64,000 bases of DNA from NCBI GenBank assembly GCA_049999765.1, contig JBNGIQ010009412.1, positions 26,869-90,868 on the forward strand, written 5' to 3'. Below the pieces are notes generated by a model, which was not told the DNA's origin, searched no databases, and saw only the letters and a list, made by a program, of their open reading frames with translations. This document shows, in pieces, positions 1-12,842 of this stretch. The position numbers and the translations under genes are program-made. Source of the DNA: Phaeoceros laevis (lineage: Eukaryota > Anthocerotophyta > Anthocerotopsida > Notothyladales). Numbering within the stretch: position 1 is the first letter of the stretch; the number at the start of each line of letters is the position of its first letter.

Positions 1-192
1 GTCGGTTCTGGGATATATTGCGTAGAAGCCATAGAGGCCTATGGGATTTTGAACATGAGAGCCGGTGGGGATATCGACAAGGAGAGCCTTACCACCTTGT
101 TGAAGAAGAACCCCAATCTGTCTAAGGAGGGAATAGAAGAGAATCAGATTCTCCGTAGCTGTTTGGAGAAGCGTGGAGCTGCCCCCTCCTAG
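1..192 (+). CDS. Open frame running in from the left edge (possible 3' end of an unknown gene)
   Basis: One reading frame is open from the first base and ends at TAG (190-192), giving 63 residues with charged, coding-like composition (for example the KEGIEEN stretch). I do not recognise it. It lies beside gene-poor, repeat-bearing DNA, so it could be the end of a gene, a transposon fragment or chance. The missing left flank prevents a decision. Confidence 0.2.
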   Translation, partial: VGSGIYCVEAIEAYGILNMRAGGDIDKESLTTLLKKNPNLSKEGIEENQILRSCLEKRGAAPS

Positions 193-2322
193 AACAAAAC
201 TGACTTTGCCGGCAGGGAATCACTTGGTGGGCCCGGCTAGACTGGCCGTTAACAGCGATGTACAACGATGGCAGTTTTTCCCCACTCATTGTGGAAACAA
301 CATTCCTAGCTGCACGTACTTATTCGTTGAGGGCATGTTAAGAGTTCTATTGGGTGAGAGAGTTCGCAATTGGACTTGTGAGACAGACAGTAAGGAGACT
401 GACCGAGAGCTATGATGCTAAACTTGCAAAGGAAAAAGATCATGCTTGGGAGATGTGTAGTGTCGAATTTGTAGAGGCATACCTCACCAGCTTCAGTGCT
501 CAGCTTAATTGATACAACACTGGTGGAGCTAGGCTCATGCAGACGCAGTTGATGCCATGTTTCTGGCATTAGCCATAGCCCGGTTTTCAATGTAAGGCAC
601 CGATTTTTACATCATTTTTTATGTTCTAGATTTTTTCTCGCATGCATGTATACGCAACTACCTTAACCAATCTCTTAACCATTAAGAGTTTATCTGATGA
701 AATCTTGGACTCACCCAAACTTAGGTGGTGGTATTGATAATCTTTTAAGGTGAAGATCCCGCTTTCAATTGGATAAATTGGCTTTGTACAATTTGCGAAA
801 CTTGTTCAAACTCTGAAACTTGTTGAACTCTGAAACTTCGCATAAATAACTGTGGTATTTGGATCTTCGAGAGTGTAATAATCTTTGGACTTCTCAAAAT
901 CTTCGGGGCATTTCTCTACAAAGCTGGAAAAACGACATACAGATGAAGAAAGCGGAGGACGGCTAGAAGAAAACCTAGAAACCTCTATCAAAAGAGACTA
1001 GAGAACAATCCAAAATTTGTGCCTTTGGCTATAGGATTCCCTGTTAGACTCATTGCTACCATTCCCTTCGGTAAGGGTGACACCTGGAACATAGTGATGC
1101 AGCTCAAGAAGATGCAAAAGGACCAAAAGGTCCGTAAAAGGTCCCAAAGGACCAAAACTCCTAGGAAAACTTAGAGATCGGATAAGGTCCTCAGATCGAG
1201 TCGAGTACGCAACCATTTTGTTGCCCGGTAGGCTTATTGCCCAGATCGGAAAGATTCCATTCATTCATTCATGCAGATCTCAAGAAGATGCAGATCTCTG
1301 CAACGGTGGTGGTCAATATCAATGAAGCCCAAACACAATTTTTAGTTGCCCTGCGCAACCACCATCAAGCTCATATGCTCTGCAACCTTCCATACCTCTC
1401 TTGCAAGACCAGTGGTCAGGGGCACCAGCGCATCAAGTTGTGTTTTGTGTATGCAGAAGATCATGCGCGCCTGGCTGGGCCAGGCACTGTCCCAACTCTC
1501 TCTTCCGCTAGCCCCCCTCATGCGCATCCACTGGTCAGAAAGACGATCGCTCAGAAGCAGGTTTTTGCAATGATTATATGAGTCATGCGCAACCATTAAG
1601 AGTTTATCTGAGGAAAGGCAGTCGTGACTTACGTATGACCAGTAGACTAACTAAGGGACTTGTTTTTTACCCCCTCCATCTTCTGTAATTTTATTTCTTT
1701 ATAAAGAGTGCACTCTTCGCTAAAAAAATCCAAATTTTGTGCATATGAGATTACATATAGGAAGTCTAACACTAGAATAAAACTAACATGACGCTTAATC
1801 GTCATAGATGACATGTCGAGTAATATCAAGACGTGCCACAGACATGGCGGCATGCTCGATCCCCTTGTGGAATCGGTATAGCGGGGCACCTTACTACTGC
1901 TAAGTAGTACCACTATCTTCCTTCGGGAAAGCTAACAAGATGGCGTTTAACCTGAGTAAAAGAACTTTAGTTAAGACCGAACTTGAATGAATTGAATTTC
2001 TATCAAAACATCGGAATAAATCATAACCCAACTTGAAGAAGTTCGGTGCATGAAAACGAGGCATAGTGTCGTGTCGCACACTGCCTTTCCTCGGAATGTC
2101 TCTAGGTCTTGAGGGTCTCTGTGCAGCATATCTACGCAATTCCGCATTTGCTCTGCGACCTGCCTCGTCAAAAGAATCCATAGCTCCATGCATCCTCAAA
2201 CCTTGGGTGCCCAAAGATTTGGCCCATCTCGGCTTGTGAGTCCATCCAAAGTCCATAGTACAAGGTCGTCAAAATAATCAATAAGCAATTGAAACTATGT
2301 ATGACCTTGAATAGGACAACGC
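193..2322. other. Gene-poor stretch, nothing recognised
   Basis: Only short overlapping frames occur on both strands and none resembles a known family. The sequence is AT-rich compared with the genes further right. I see no RNA gene, long terminal repeat or clear transposon remnant. Confidence 0.5.
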
Positions 2323-2368
2323 GTTACATAACCATCTCCTTTTCTGTTACATAACCATCTCCTTTTCT
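2323..2368. repeat. Perfect 23-bp tandem duplication
   Basis: The 23-bp unit at 2323-2345 (beginning GTTACATAACC) is repeated exactly at 2346-2368. It abuts the degenerate minisatellite that follows and looks like a recent local slippage or repair duplication. Confidence 0.9.
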
Positions 2369-2370
2369 CC

Positions 2371-3100
2371 GCATATTACCGAGACAGTATGGGGTAATAC
2401 AATAAGTACCCCATACGATAAGATACTGGAGCATGGAAGCAGGCACCTTGAACTTCCAACGACAACATATTAATGCGACAATATGGGGTAATACGATAAG
2501 ATACTTTACAGTACAACACGGGTAATACGATAAGATACTATAGCATGGAAGCAGACACCTTGAACTTCTAACGACAACATATTACCGTGACAGTATGGGG
2601 CATGGAAGCAGACACCTTGAACTTCTAACAACAATATATTACCGTGACAGTATGGGGTAATACGATATAATATTGCGACCTTGAACTTCCAACTTCCAAC
2701 GACATCATATTACCGCGCGATAGTATGGGGTAATGGGGTAATACGATAAGATATTGTAACCTTGAACTTCCAACCCGACACCTTGAACTTCCAACGACAA
2801 CATATTACTCCGATAATACGGGGTAATACGATAAGATACTGTAGCGTGGAAGCCGACACCTTGAACTTCCAACGGCACCATGGATCTTGACTGTCTAGCA
2901 TCATGGATCTTGAATGTCCCACATCTCATATGGCCCCGCATATTACGAGGGTAGTATGAGGTGAAAAATTACTATACTATTGATGGAAGTCAACACCTTG
3001 AACCTTGAATGCATGGCATCTCATATGGCCGCGCACATTGGGAAGATAGCATGGGGTAAGGAATTAATATACTACAATAATGGAAGTGGGCATCTTCAAA
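2371..3100. repeat. Degenerate minisatellite array
   Basis: A mosaic of recurring words is visible: CATATTACCG, GACAGTATGGGGTAATACG, ATAAGATACTGTAGCATGGA and ACACCTTGAACTTCCAACG appear about six to eight times in the same order, with internal deletions, and decay toward 3100 where forms such as AGCATGGGGTAAGGAATTAA occur. Complete units are roughly 80-100 bp. Open frames inside only reflect the repeat. Confidence 0.85.
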
Positions 3101-3704
3101 ATTTCAATGCTCCGCTTATCACCACTCACAGTATGGATAATAAGCTAATATGTTCCTTCCAACATAGTGGTTTTTTATCATCTTATATTATAAAGATAGG
3201 ACACTCTCTCTACAATAGGGAGAGAGAGAGTGTTTAAATGGTTTAAATTGTGTGGGATGGATGGGCGGATTCCTGTTGTTCCTTTTAATAATGAGAGACC
3301 GTGAGCGCACGGTTCTACACTAGTGACATATAAAATTCTATATAAGTAATTCTGTATGAACTTAGGATAGACTGCATAGCGGCTGCACACGCCTAATGAT
3401 AAATAAATAAATAAAAGAACTTCGGATAGACAAACTACATATGGTTATGGTGACACAATACATTAAGATGTGTTTAAGTATCTAGAGTTTAGAAAAGTAA
3501 TATGGTATAGGATATGATATTACATTTGTTTTGAATATCTCCTAACTAAGTGCTTTTCATGGTGACATGCTACAATGCCATACTAGGTTTCTCAACTTGA
3601 ATAGACAAGAAAGTTATGATGCATCTTCAAAAAAAACTACCTAGATATGACATGTTTGGCTCATAGACTAATGATAGATTTACGCTTAGGCCTACGCTAA
3701 ACCT
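3101..3704. other. AT-rich stretch, nothing recognised
   Basis: No supported gene. A short (GA)n run occurs near 3220-3233, and the composition is strongly AT-rich up to the first gap. Confidence 0.5.
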
Positions 3705-3808
3705 TTTACATAGACTAGTTTGTAGGTGTGGGCAAGGGGCCTTGTGCCAAGNNNNNNNNNNTTTACATAGACTAGTTTGTAGGTGTGGGCAAGGGGCCTT
3801 GTGCCAAG
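3705..3808. other. 10-N gap flanked by identical 47-bp sequences
   Basis: Ns occupy 3752-3761. The 47 bases to the left (3705-3751) are identical to the 47 bases to the right (3762-3808). This is what results when two contigs that overlap by a fixed k-mer length are scaffolded without being merged. The gap is therefore probably not real, and one copy should be removed. Confidence 0.85.
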
Positions 3809-3959
3809 CCAAGCATGCCATGGGAGTCATGGGATGTGTGCATGGTTGCATGGGCCAGCCTGTCTTACCTTATGTACTTCACCCACGGATGGGAGGGCTT
3901 GGGTGGAAATGTAAGGAAATCGAGAATAGAGTTCACAAGAGTACCTAGACATGTCCTAG

Positions 3960-4063
3960 CCTTTCTTGAAATTTCATCACATGTCCTAGCCTTGCTTGAA
4001 ATTGCGNNNNNNNNNNCCTTTCTTGAAATTTCATCACATGTCCTAGCCTTGCTTGAAATTGCG
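3960..4063. other. Second 10-N gap flanked by identical 47-bp sequences
   Basis: Ns occupy 4007-4016. Positions 3960-4006 are identical to 4017-4063, again exactly 47 bp. The repeated length supports an assembly-graph origin. Any frame crossing this point is unreliable. Confidence 0.85.
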
Positions 4064-5388
4064 ATGAAATTGCAATCACTGCCCTCTGATGTTACGCTCT
4101 GGTAGAATCCATTGCCCAGCACCTGCGCAAAGAGGAAGCATAGCAACATACTTTTGCTGTAGAGCCATGGGAGGAATACCCACTGCCCTGAACTTGATTC
4201 CCCTCTGAGGTTGACGACAAGAGCATGGAAATTAAGGGCTAGCTGTTGGACCCACTCACCATCACCTTGCAATTGACACTCACCTGCACACCAGCTACAT
4301 CATCTTGCCGAAGGTGACTTGCTTAAATGGTAGGACAGTGCCAAGAAGCTGATGGCACCTTTCAGTTTGCACAAGCAGATGGTTGTTGAAGCACATGGGC
4401 AAAGCTGGCCGGAATTAAGTGCTCAAGACTGTGCCCACCGGATTTCGCATGCCACCTAGATCCTAGCACAGAGTCTGATACCAGGCGAGCCTGCCTGCCA
4501 GCAGACTCAGGAATAATACGAGAACTACCCTAGGCTGCCTTCTGGTTCTCGAAGGACCTGTTACAGTAACAGTAATTGGTGTCTTACGGAATGCCAGATA
4601 AGCATATTGACTGTTAACTGGGCCTTCAACCGTCTAGCAACGTAGTGTAGCACTTTGTGTTGGCTACCGATCTTACGGCTGTTCCATAGGCGGCAGGAAC
4701 TCGTTGAAAGCGAGGTGACCAGCTCGACTCCTGGACACGTCTGGACCAGACGTGTCTTACCGTTTGCCAGACGGAAAGAAATGCCGCTTCCAGGAGTACT
4801 CTCTTCGTCGTCAATGGGCAGTTGAAATCAGGCCGATTGAGGGTCAGCCCCAACGTCATTCCGTTGGCCCAGGACCGCCAATGGTGATCCCGTGTGCTTG
4901 CCCCCTTCGCGTGCTACGGCCCCAAGAAGCAGCCCGTCAGCAGCTGGGCAATCGCCACGGCTGGCTGTTTGAGCATATTGATCTTCCTGGCGCAGCTCTA
5001 GTGTTCCCCCCGATGGACGTCCTTCCTTGGCCTTCTCCGGCGCGGAAGCTCACAGTCGCTGCAAACAGCGATTCGTCAGGCCCAGGTGATGAAGACAAGC
5101 GCACTCCTAGAAGTACTCCTGCCAATACAGTTGAATACGTGTGTAGACAAGGATACATCGATGAGATGGAGTGCCCCAGGTGTTTTTCCACCTGGCCCCA
5201 CAGTCCATTTCTTCTGATAGTCTACTTTTAGCCGCGTTGTTTGGTGAACCTTGTACACCCAGTAGAGTCGAAGGTGGTTGAAAACATGAGGAGTCACAAT
5301 CTTCGAAAGCCGGTGCAACGGCGGTGGCACCGGAAGCTCTTGTAGCTAGCATCCGCCAAATTTTCATCTTCGCTTGGCAGCCGACAAC
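4064..5388. other. Upstream region of the XPG gene, no gene supported
   Basis: A 159-codon plus-strand frame (4752-5231) exists. It has no recognisable domain and is overlapped by similar-length frames on the other strand, so I treat it as chance or leader sequence. The XPG promoter and 5' leader should lie in the right part of this stretch. Confidence 0.45.
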
Positions 5389-8300
5389 ATGGGTGTCCAC
5401 AATCTGTGGGAGCTACTGGCTCCTGTTGGTCGGCGCGTTTCAGTAGAGGCCCTTGGCAACAAGAAACTTGCAATAGGTAGGCTGCACTCCCAGCTCAACC
5501 AGTACTGAATTGCGTCACCCTTCCAGACTATGGCAAGGTCTTTGTAGGCGACCATACATGTGAGGGGTACCAGAGACTGGAACCTAGTGGCAATGATATG
5601 GTCCTACTGATGACCTGTGACTGTACGCTGTTTGCTTTCAGATGCAAGCATTTGGATCGTCCAGTTTATGAAGGCAATGAGAGATGATCGCGGGGACATG
5701 ATCAGGAACGCACACCTGCTTGGCTTCTTCCGACGAATTTGCAAATTGCTGTTTCTGCGAGTGAAGCCAGTTTTTGTCTTCGATGGAGCCACGCCTGCTC
5801 TTAAGCGTAGGACAGTAATTGCCAGGAGAAGGCAGCAGGAAAACGCTCGAGCCAAAATTCGGAAGACAGCTGAGAAGTTGTTGCTGAATCATGTAAGGGC
5901 TTTGCATCCTTGGTGTTTGCCCTCGTCAGTGGTGGAAAAATCGGGGAGAGCTGGCAATTTTAATTTTCTGGCGGGTCCTCATTGCATGTTGTGATAAACA
6001 GCTTCGGACGAGGCGACTGGAGGAAGCCTCTGCTGAAGCTCATGAATTGCTTCGCAAGGATGAGAGGTGTTCAGTTGAAGAAAGGGAGCAGTCCAAGGAT
6101 GACCAACTTCCGCTGCCATCAGAGGATGTCCTTGATCCTGGAGCTCAGTCACCTGACCCTGACACTGGACAGATCGACCATCCACCAGCTTCTTCTTGTA
6201 CCCCTGTGTCTCCTGTGCAACTTCAGGCCAACCCTGATCCGTAAGCGCTTGTCATGTGCTTTTGGTCCCGCCAGTTTGCCCTAGTCTGGAGGAGTCAGGG
6301 ATCGATTTTGTAAGGCACCTGTTTTCATCGTTTGATCTGGGCAGGGTACGTTGCTGCTTTGTTTTTGAGTATGAGTGAACCGTGGTCGGTCTGACACAAC
6401 TAGTTTATCCTGTTAGAGGGTCAGTGATGGGCACAGCCACACCAGTGGACATGCAAGAAGTTCAGCTACCTTCCGATGTTATTGATGATGACGATGATTC
6501 GGAGGAGATCCTGCTGCTGGTCTGCTATCTACGCTGCACAGATCACGCCAATCAGTTGAAGTTTTTACACTTCTGTTTCTAATGTTGGCCTTTGCTGCAC
6601 TTGGCAGCCGTCTGTGCAAGCCCAACTCGACCCCTCTGTGTTGGCCTCTCTCCCGCCTTCGATGCAGCTGAATCTGCTAGTTCAGGTTGTCTACTTGATC
6701 ATGCCTGCTGCAATGAAAATTAGTCTGACTTTCAAGCAAAGAGTACTGGTGAGAGCTGAGTATAACGTCCACTATTTTTGTGCTTACAGATGAGGGAGCA
6801 GCTTGTTGCTGACAATCGCCAAAGATTTCAACGTGTTGCAAAGGTTAAAACAGACATGTGCTGCAATATGTGCTATTCTAGTGAGGGGCTTCAATATTTT
6901 TTTGCATGATTCTTGTATCGATTTCTTCCTTGACGATCATGCTGTTGCTTTGCAGGCACCAGCCTCATTTTCTGAGCTGCAAATTCAAGCCTACTTGAAA
7001 ACAGTGGCTTTTCGACGAGAGATTAATGAAGTTCAGCAAGCTGCTGCGGGGAGGAAAGTTGGTGGTGTCCCCAGTACTCGAATAGCATCTGAAACCAGCC
7101 GAGAGTATATATTCTCTTCGGCATTTTCTGGGGAAAAAAAGTACGAAAGCTACACTCTTAGCATTAGTCCTGTCTTTTGAACACAGAGTTGGTTTGGTTT
7201 GTTGTATGCTGGCTGCCCTTATGAACTGCGCAGCCTTTTGAATCAGACAACTGGAGCTCAGTCAGAGATCAAGGTCTGTCGAACCTACAGAGCTGTCAAG
7301 TGAACCTAGTCTTCAAGAAACACCGTATGCATACTCAAATTCAATACGCTCACAATTACGTAGTCAGGATTACCATGATACAATAGGAGAGTGCAGCACA
7401 TCTGGGACTTCACTTCTTAGTGGGTTGCCTGGAAACTCAGGTCAGAGGTCTGTGAACAAGGAAGGCCACCATCATGCCAGCAGATTAGCGTATGTGGATG
7501 CGCATAGGTTAGTGAACATTGATGATCATGAGAAATCAGAGAGAGCAAGGAAGGGGAAGGCCATTGTCACTGATGCTGATGAGGAAGAAGTTAGTTTTTT
7601 GGCTACAGCAAAACCTGCAAACTTGAGAGCCTCCTTTGTAGATGGTGGTGGTGCAGGAGAGCAATCAGAGAGGGCAAAGAAGAAGAAGACCCTCTTGTCT
7701 AGTGGTGATGAGGAATTTGGTTTTTTGGCTCCAGAAGAACCTGCTAACCTCGAAGTCTCCTTTGTAGATGATGGTGGCGTGGGAGACAGAGAAGATGAAC
7801 TTTTCAAAGAACTGGTATTGGTAAATCCCAATGTTGTTGACGTTGTGGACAATGGAAGACATGAACTTGGAGGTAGTTTTGATCCAACGGAATCATGCAT
7901 GGATACTGAGACAGCAGTGCCTAACAGAGAATTCCAAGTTAATGTAGATGTGACTGCTGATAGCGATGAAGTAGAGTGGGAAGACGGCACTGAAGATGGT
8001 GCTGAAGACATGCTTTCACATGATTTAAGGGGATTCTTCAGACCACATGAAAGTGGTCCTGAACATGATTCTGATAACCAGAACGGTAGGGAGTTACTGC
8101 TGGAAGGTGAATTGGGTGGTGTCCCCATTGAATCCTTGGTAGGTCAGCCTGTAGCTTCATTCTGTTGCAATGGGAGAGCAGCCTATGTTGAGCCTGATGC
8201 TGAGGGCTCTTTTGTAACAAGGAACTGCGGTAGTGTTTGGGGCCTTGACTCACCAGTGGTTGATGCGTCAAATTTTGCTAGAACTGGTTCTGACAATAGT

Positions 8301-11300
8301 GATGCTTTGCCGAATGGACAACAACATCAGCACTTTTGTAGTAGAGAATCGGAGATGGACATAAGCCTTGATGGCCAACAGGTGTCAAATGACAGCCAGC
8401 AGCCGGCAAATCCAGCTTCACGTCAGGCTAGTCATGGCCGCTTCTCGATAGAGGTGGAAATGCTTGACCAGGAGCACAACATCTCTTCTCTCAATCCACG
8501 CTATCAGGGTCCAGGAGCTGACAGTGATGGCCTTCTGCTTGCCTCTGCACAAGCTGTTAAACAAAATGCTACATACGAGCTCGGAAGCGTAGTCAGTGGC
8601 AGCAATAAGGATGTGAGGGATGCAGCTGTACAGGATCCTCACCTTCTCGACGAACAAGTCCAGGCAGGTGAGCAGGTAGAGAAGCAAGAGCTTTCAGGAC
8701 AAGGTACTGTAGATCTGGAAAACCCAGCAAACAAAGTGGCGTTAACAGAGGAACAACCAGAGGTTGCAATTCAGACCTCTGTAGTAGTCGATGATGTGGC
8801 GCAATCAAGCAGTGGTCAACCTAGTCTGATTACTTCTGTCAATGACTTTGGAGTGGTGAGTGGCGGTGAAAAGCAAGTACCGTCACAATCTCATGCAAGG
8901 GCAGAGGGGCAAGAGCGCACAGGTTCCTGGCAAGAAGAGCGTGCAGGAGAACAAGCCAATATTGAGAGGAACATGCAAAACATGGCAGCAGATATGGAGG
9001 AGCTCCTAAGAGAGCAATCTGAGCTGAGAGAGGCTCAACAGATCAACGAGCGCAATGCAGATTCAGTAACTGGAGAGATGTTTGCTGAGTGCCAGGTAGT
9101 ACGTTCTCTTTGGCTTTTGCCAACAAATGTGGAAATGTAAAACACAACCATGCATTCTGATGCAAACTTGAAAGAAGCGAGTGTAATGGTGATTTTAACA
9201 ATTGGCGTTGAGCTGATGTGCAGGAATTGCTTCAGATGTTCGGTTTGCCCTACATCATTGCTCCAATGGAGGCAGAAGCCCAATGTGCATATATGGATCT
9301 AGCAGGATTGGTCGATGGTGTTGTGACCAACGACAGTGATGTCTTTTTGTTTGGTGGGGAGAATGTCTACAAGAATATTTTCGATGACCGGAAGTATGTG
9401 GAAACATATCATATCAAGGTAAGGTGTGGTGTCTGAAGAGCATCTGACAAACCTGATAGCCATTTGTAGACTCATTTCAGGTGAGGCCACTCAGGTGGAA
9501 AATTTGTTGGTCTCATTATTTTTTTGATCGTCTACCTTGACCATTCGGTGCAGGATATCAACTCTGAACTGGGCTTGACTCGAGACAAGCTTATACAGAT
9601 GGCGTTACTCCTTGGAAGTGACTATACTGAGGGCGTAAGGTCTGTTCTCATTTAATCTCAGCTTACTGCAGATCAGGAGGTACCTATACCTGCAGGTGTA
9701 CCCTGCTTTATTCTTGTGTAGTGGTAGACCCTTCGTTGGCTTTTGCCCTTTAACTTACCACCACACTGCAGAGAATTGTCGTTGATACCGTCTTCCATGT
9801 TGTGCCTATTCGCTGCTCGACTTGGTCTCGGTCTTGATGGTAATGTGTTGCGTCTTGCTCACAGCGGGATTGGTATTGTTAACGCTATAGAGGTGGTTAA
9901 TGCATTTTCGGGGGAGGACGAGTTACAGCTTTTCAAGGAGTGGCTTGAGTCGCCTGACGCATCTTTGCTAAAGAAAATCCCTCGTAAAGCAACTAAGCGG
10001 GGGAAAAAAGCAATTGCTACAGAGGATGAAGATGCAGACAAGGTGGATGATGTCAATCTAGAGGAAGGTAGAAAGATTGGCGGAAGGGACTGTACGGCGG
10101 ATCAACTGAAGTTCATGGAAAAGCATGTAAGATCTGTTTCAGCAATGATTGTGCACCTCATGGATTCCACACCTGAGGCTTTCCTTGTTGTATTTGCGCA
10201 AACAGTAGTATTCCAGTTTACTTCGCGTGAGTTCCTGTGTTGTTCGAGATGTCCTACATGATTTGGTTGATGAATGAAGCATTGTTTTTCTGTCTTTGCA
10301 GCGAGCAGTGAGCAAGAATTGGAGTCTTCCAGAGTCCTTTCCCAGTGCAGCAGTGCTAGCTGCGTATCGAACTCCTCAAGTTGACGATTCGAAAGAGGCT
10401 TTTGCATGGGGAAGGCCGGATCTGGCTGCTCTTCGAAAGTTCGTTCTACCCTGGAAACGTTGTGGCCCAATAGCTTTCTGGAAAATCTGTTGTGGTTGTG
10501 CATGGAGATCATTGGTTGGATTTCAGCTTCATCCCAGAAAGAGCTGAACATGTACTTCACTGTTTACAGAGTATGCTTTGACGGCTTTGGATGGAACCAG
10601 TCTAAAGCAGACGAATTGCTTTTGCCTGTCTTGAAGGAATACGACCGCCATGAGGTAATGACTTGTCTGTTTTGTAAAAATATTACAAAGTACTGTCTGG
10701 CACCTCTTTTGGTAACATGCCCATATGTCTTACAGCCATAGTCAAATGCAAATATTCTGACACGGTTTTGTTTTGTGGGCCAGACACAATTGCGATTAGA
10801 TTCCTTCTACAGTTTTAATCAACGATTTGCTAAGATCCGCAGTACCAGAATCCAAAAGGCTGTTAGTTCTATTACTGGGAAAAGACCATTGGACTTAATG
10901 GATATTCCACTACGTGAGTCGGCTGTAGCAGAGGGCTTTGATACCGAAGTCCAAGGAACGCAAAAGCAGGGGAAAGGCAGGAAAGGGGCAGGGACAGGAG
11001 CAAGAGGAAAAAAGACAACGCCAACTCGCAGGGCAGCAGCTGGTACACGCAAGAGGAAAGCTCCTAAAGAAACCGTGCAGCCACGCACAGTAAGTTCTAT
11101 AACCGTGATGAGTATGTCCTCGACTTGCTGGAGTGTGTTAGATCTGAAGCTAAACTGTCCACAGTTTAGGAGTACCTAACCACAGTTCGGGAGTTCGTGC
11201 ACTGACACTGCTTTCTTGTTTCTGGTTTCTGGTTTCTATATCAAGTTTAATTCTGCTAATTAACACGTTTGTGCCCTTTCAATGATATGCAGCTGAGGTT

Positions 11301-11742
11301 CACTAGACAGAGTCAGCAGGTGAGCACTACCCAGAACGGTGGTGAAAAGATGTCCAGTGCCGAAGAGCTTGAGACCACGGCAGAGGACACTGTGATGCAA
11401 ACACAGACAACACAGAATGTTGCTTTTGGAGAAGCATCTGGATGGGCTCAGGGTGATGTGGAGAGCAGTCAAGGCCATGACGACGTAGTCACCTCTGGTG
11501 GCCAGCCAGCAGCAGTTGTTGCTTCCTTGAATACTGAAGCAAGCAGTAGAAGAGTACCACTGCTCATGCCCGAGGTTGACACTGCTGCTGCTTGCAGTAT
11601 TCAACAGCTCAGTGCAGGACAAAGTTCAATGACAGGTGCTTCACGTCTTCAAGGCTTGGAGTTACTTGCAGAAGAACCTGTAATAGATGTCGGCCTGAAA
11701 GTAGTGCCATCTCTTAGAAGAAAAAAGAGGGTCCTTTCTTGA
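5389..11742 (+). CDS. UVH3: DNA repair endonuclease XPG/UVH3 (ERCC5/Rad2 family)
   Basis: Structure-specific nuclease making the 3' incision in nucleotide excision repair, nuclear. The start [10 protein letters not shown] is the canonical XPG N-terminus. Fifteen exons keep frame throughout: 5389-5476, 5642-5892, 6002-6240, 6417-6519, 6608-6685, 6790-6843, 6956-7140, 7247-9095, 9224-9418, 9554-9639, 9865-10126, 10302-10438, 10570-10654, 10784-11089, 11293-11742, about 1,455 residues, close to plant XPG size. The N-domain (exons 1-2) carries DASIW and [11 protein letters not shown]. The I-domain (exons 9-10) carries [22 protein letters not shown] and LLGSDYTEG, so the expected acidic metal ligands are present. 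[11 protein letters not shown] follows (helix-hairpin-helix). A large acidic spacer lies in exon 8. The C-terminus is basic (RRKKR), a likely nuclear localisation signal. The exon-4 donor (GTCTGC) is weak, so that junction is least certain. Confidence 0.93.
7536..7793 (+). repeat. Tandem 43-residue duplication inside the XPG spacer
   Basis: Within exon 8 the segments 7536-7664 and 7665-7793 encode two 43-residue units of the same length and frame. Both follow the order SERA(R/K)K, an acidic (D/E)E cluster, FLA, PANL, SFVD, then a Gly-rich end. The copies have diverged by substitution only, so selection on length or charge is plausible. Confidence 0.85.
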
Positions 11743-12842
11743 ATCTCTCTGCCCACGAACAATGCAAGCCTGGACTACTACTAAGGTAGCGGCAGCGACA
11801 GCGTTATCTGGAGGCTCCGGAGCTACCGCAACTTGGGTGCACCATTTCTGTCTGTCTTTCACCAATGACAGGGGAGCGCTGGTAATGACAAGAAAGCTGC
11901 CTTGGTTGGACGTACAGCAGGGCCCGGATGCAAAAGCTCCTTTCTAGCAGCAGCTGTGACTAAGAGCGAAAGCTTCTTCCTAGCCGCAGCCAGAAGCTCC
12001 TCACAGGAGCACGTGATTCTGAGCAGGACGTACACCCGCATGGGACACTGCAAACTAGAGACAAAGTTTCGCCCTTCATTGTCAAAATGCTCGGATCGGC
12101 TCCCGCAGCCGTTCGCCGGCGAGGACAACGCCGGACACTTTTTAGTGGGAATGTGTGAGTTTCAGACTCCGAGGCTCACCGAATGCGTCTTTGCAAAGAA
12201 ATGGTTCCGAGGAAGGGAGGATACAGAGGGTTAGAGAGGTAGATCCGTGCTCATGGCTTGGGCCCGCCGGTAACCAGAAGGTTGGACCGAAATCTGCAGC
12301 ACGCAAGCTTCAAACGTTGCCATGCAAGAGCATGGCATTCTCGTGCGCTGCCAGTGGGAGATGTCAGCAGGACCTAAGCCAGCACGGTAGGGGGTGCTCT
12401 GCGCCAATCTGTGACTGACCGGGGCTGGAAGACTGTAGACAAATTCAGTGTCCAATTCTGCATTTTGCGCCGGCCGGCCGCTGGACTCTATTCATAAGCA
12501 ATGTGTTATGAATCTTCGATTTAACGACACGCTCGTAGACAAAGCTCTTTCCTTGAGTGGCTTTCCGGTACGGTGCATTATGATACGCCGGTAGGCACAA
12601 CTGACTTTAGCGTGGGAATCTGTGCGGTTCAGAGGTGGATTACAATGTGCTCACATGCATTGCACTGGCACTACTAGCATTGAGATGGAGTGGCAGAGGT
12701 GCTTCTGTTGATGCACAGAAATGTGAATCCGAGGATTTAGGCTCACGCAATGAGCCAACACTACCTTCGCACTTCGGACTGCCTGGAGCAGCTCTGCCTT
12801 GTGTTCTGACCAATTCCTACAGCGTCGAAGAACCAGTCGGAT
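11743..12842. other. Intergenic region, nothing recognised
   Basis: Contains the 3' end of the XPG transcript and the promoter/leader of the hydrolase gene. Short frames here have no family resemblance. Confidence 0.5.

Noticed and set aside
2371-3100. CRISPR-like array
   Set aside because: The repeats are degenerate, the intervening sequences are also repeated rather than unique, and the genome is eukaryotic.
4752-5231. 159-codon plus-strand frame as a separate gene upstream of XPG
   Set aside because: No domain, several overlapping frames of similar length on the other strand, and it lies where the XPG leader is expected.
7526-8128. 200-codon Ser/Pro-rich frame on the minus strand
   Set aside because: Antisense of the acidic XPG spacer; Ser and Pro arise from complementing GAA/GAT/GGT codons.
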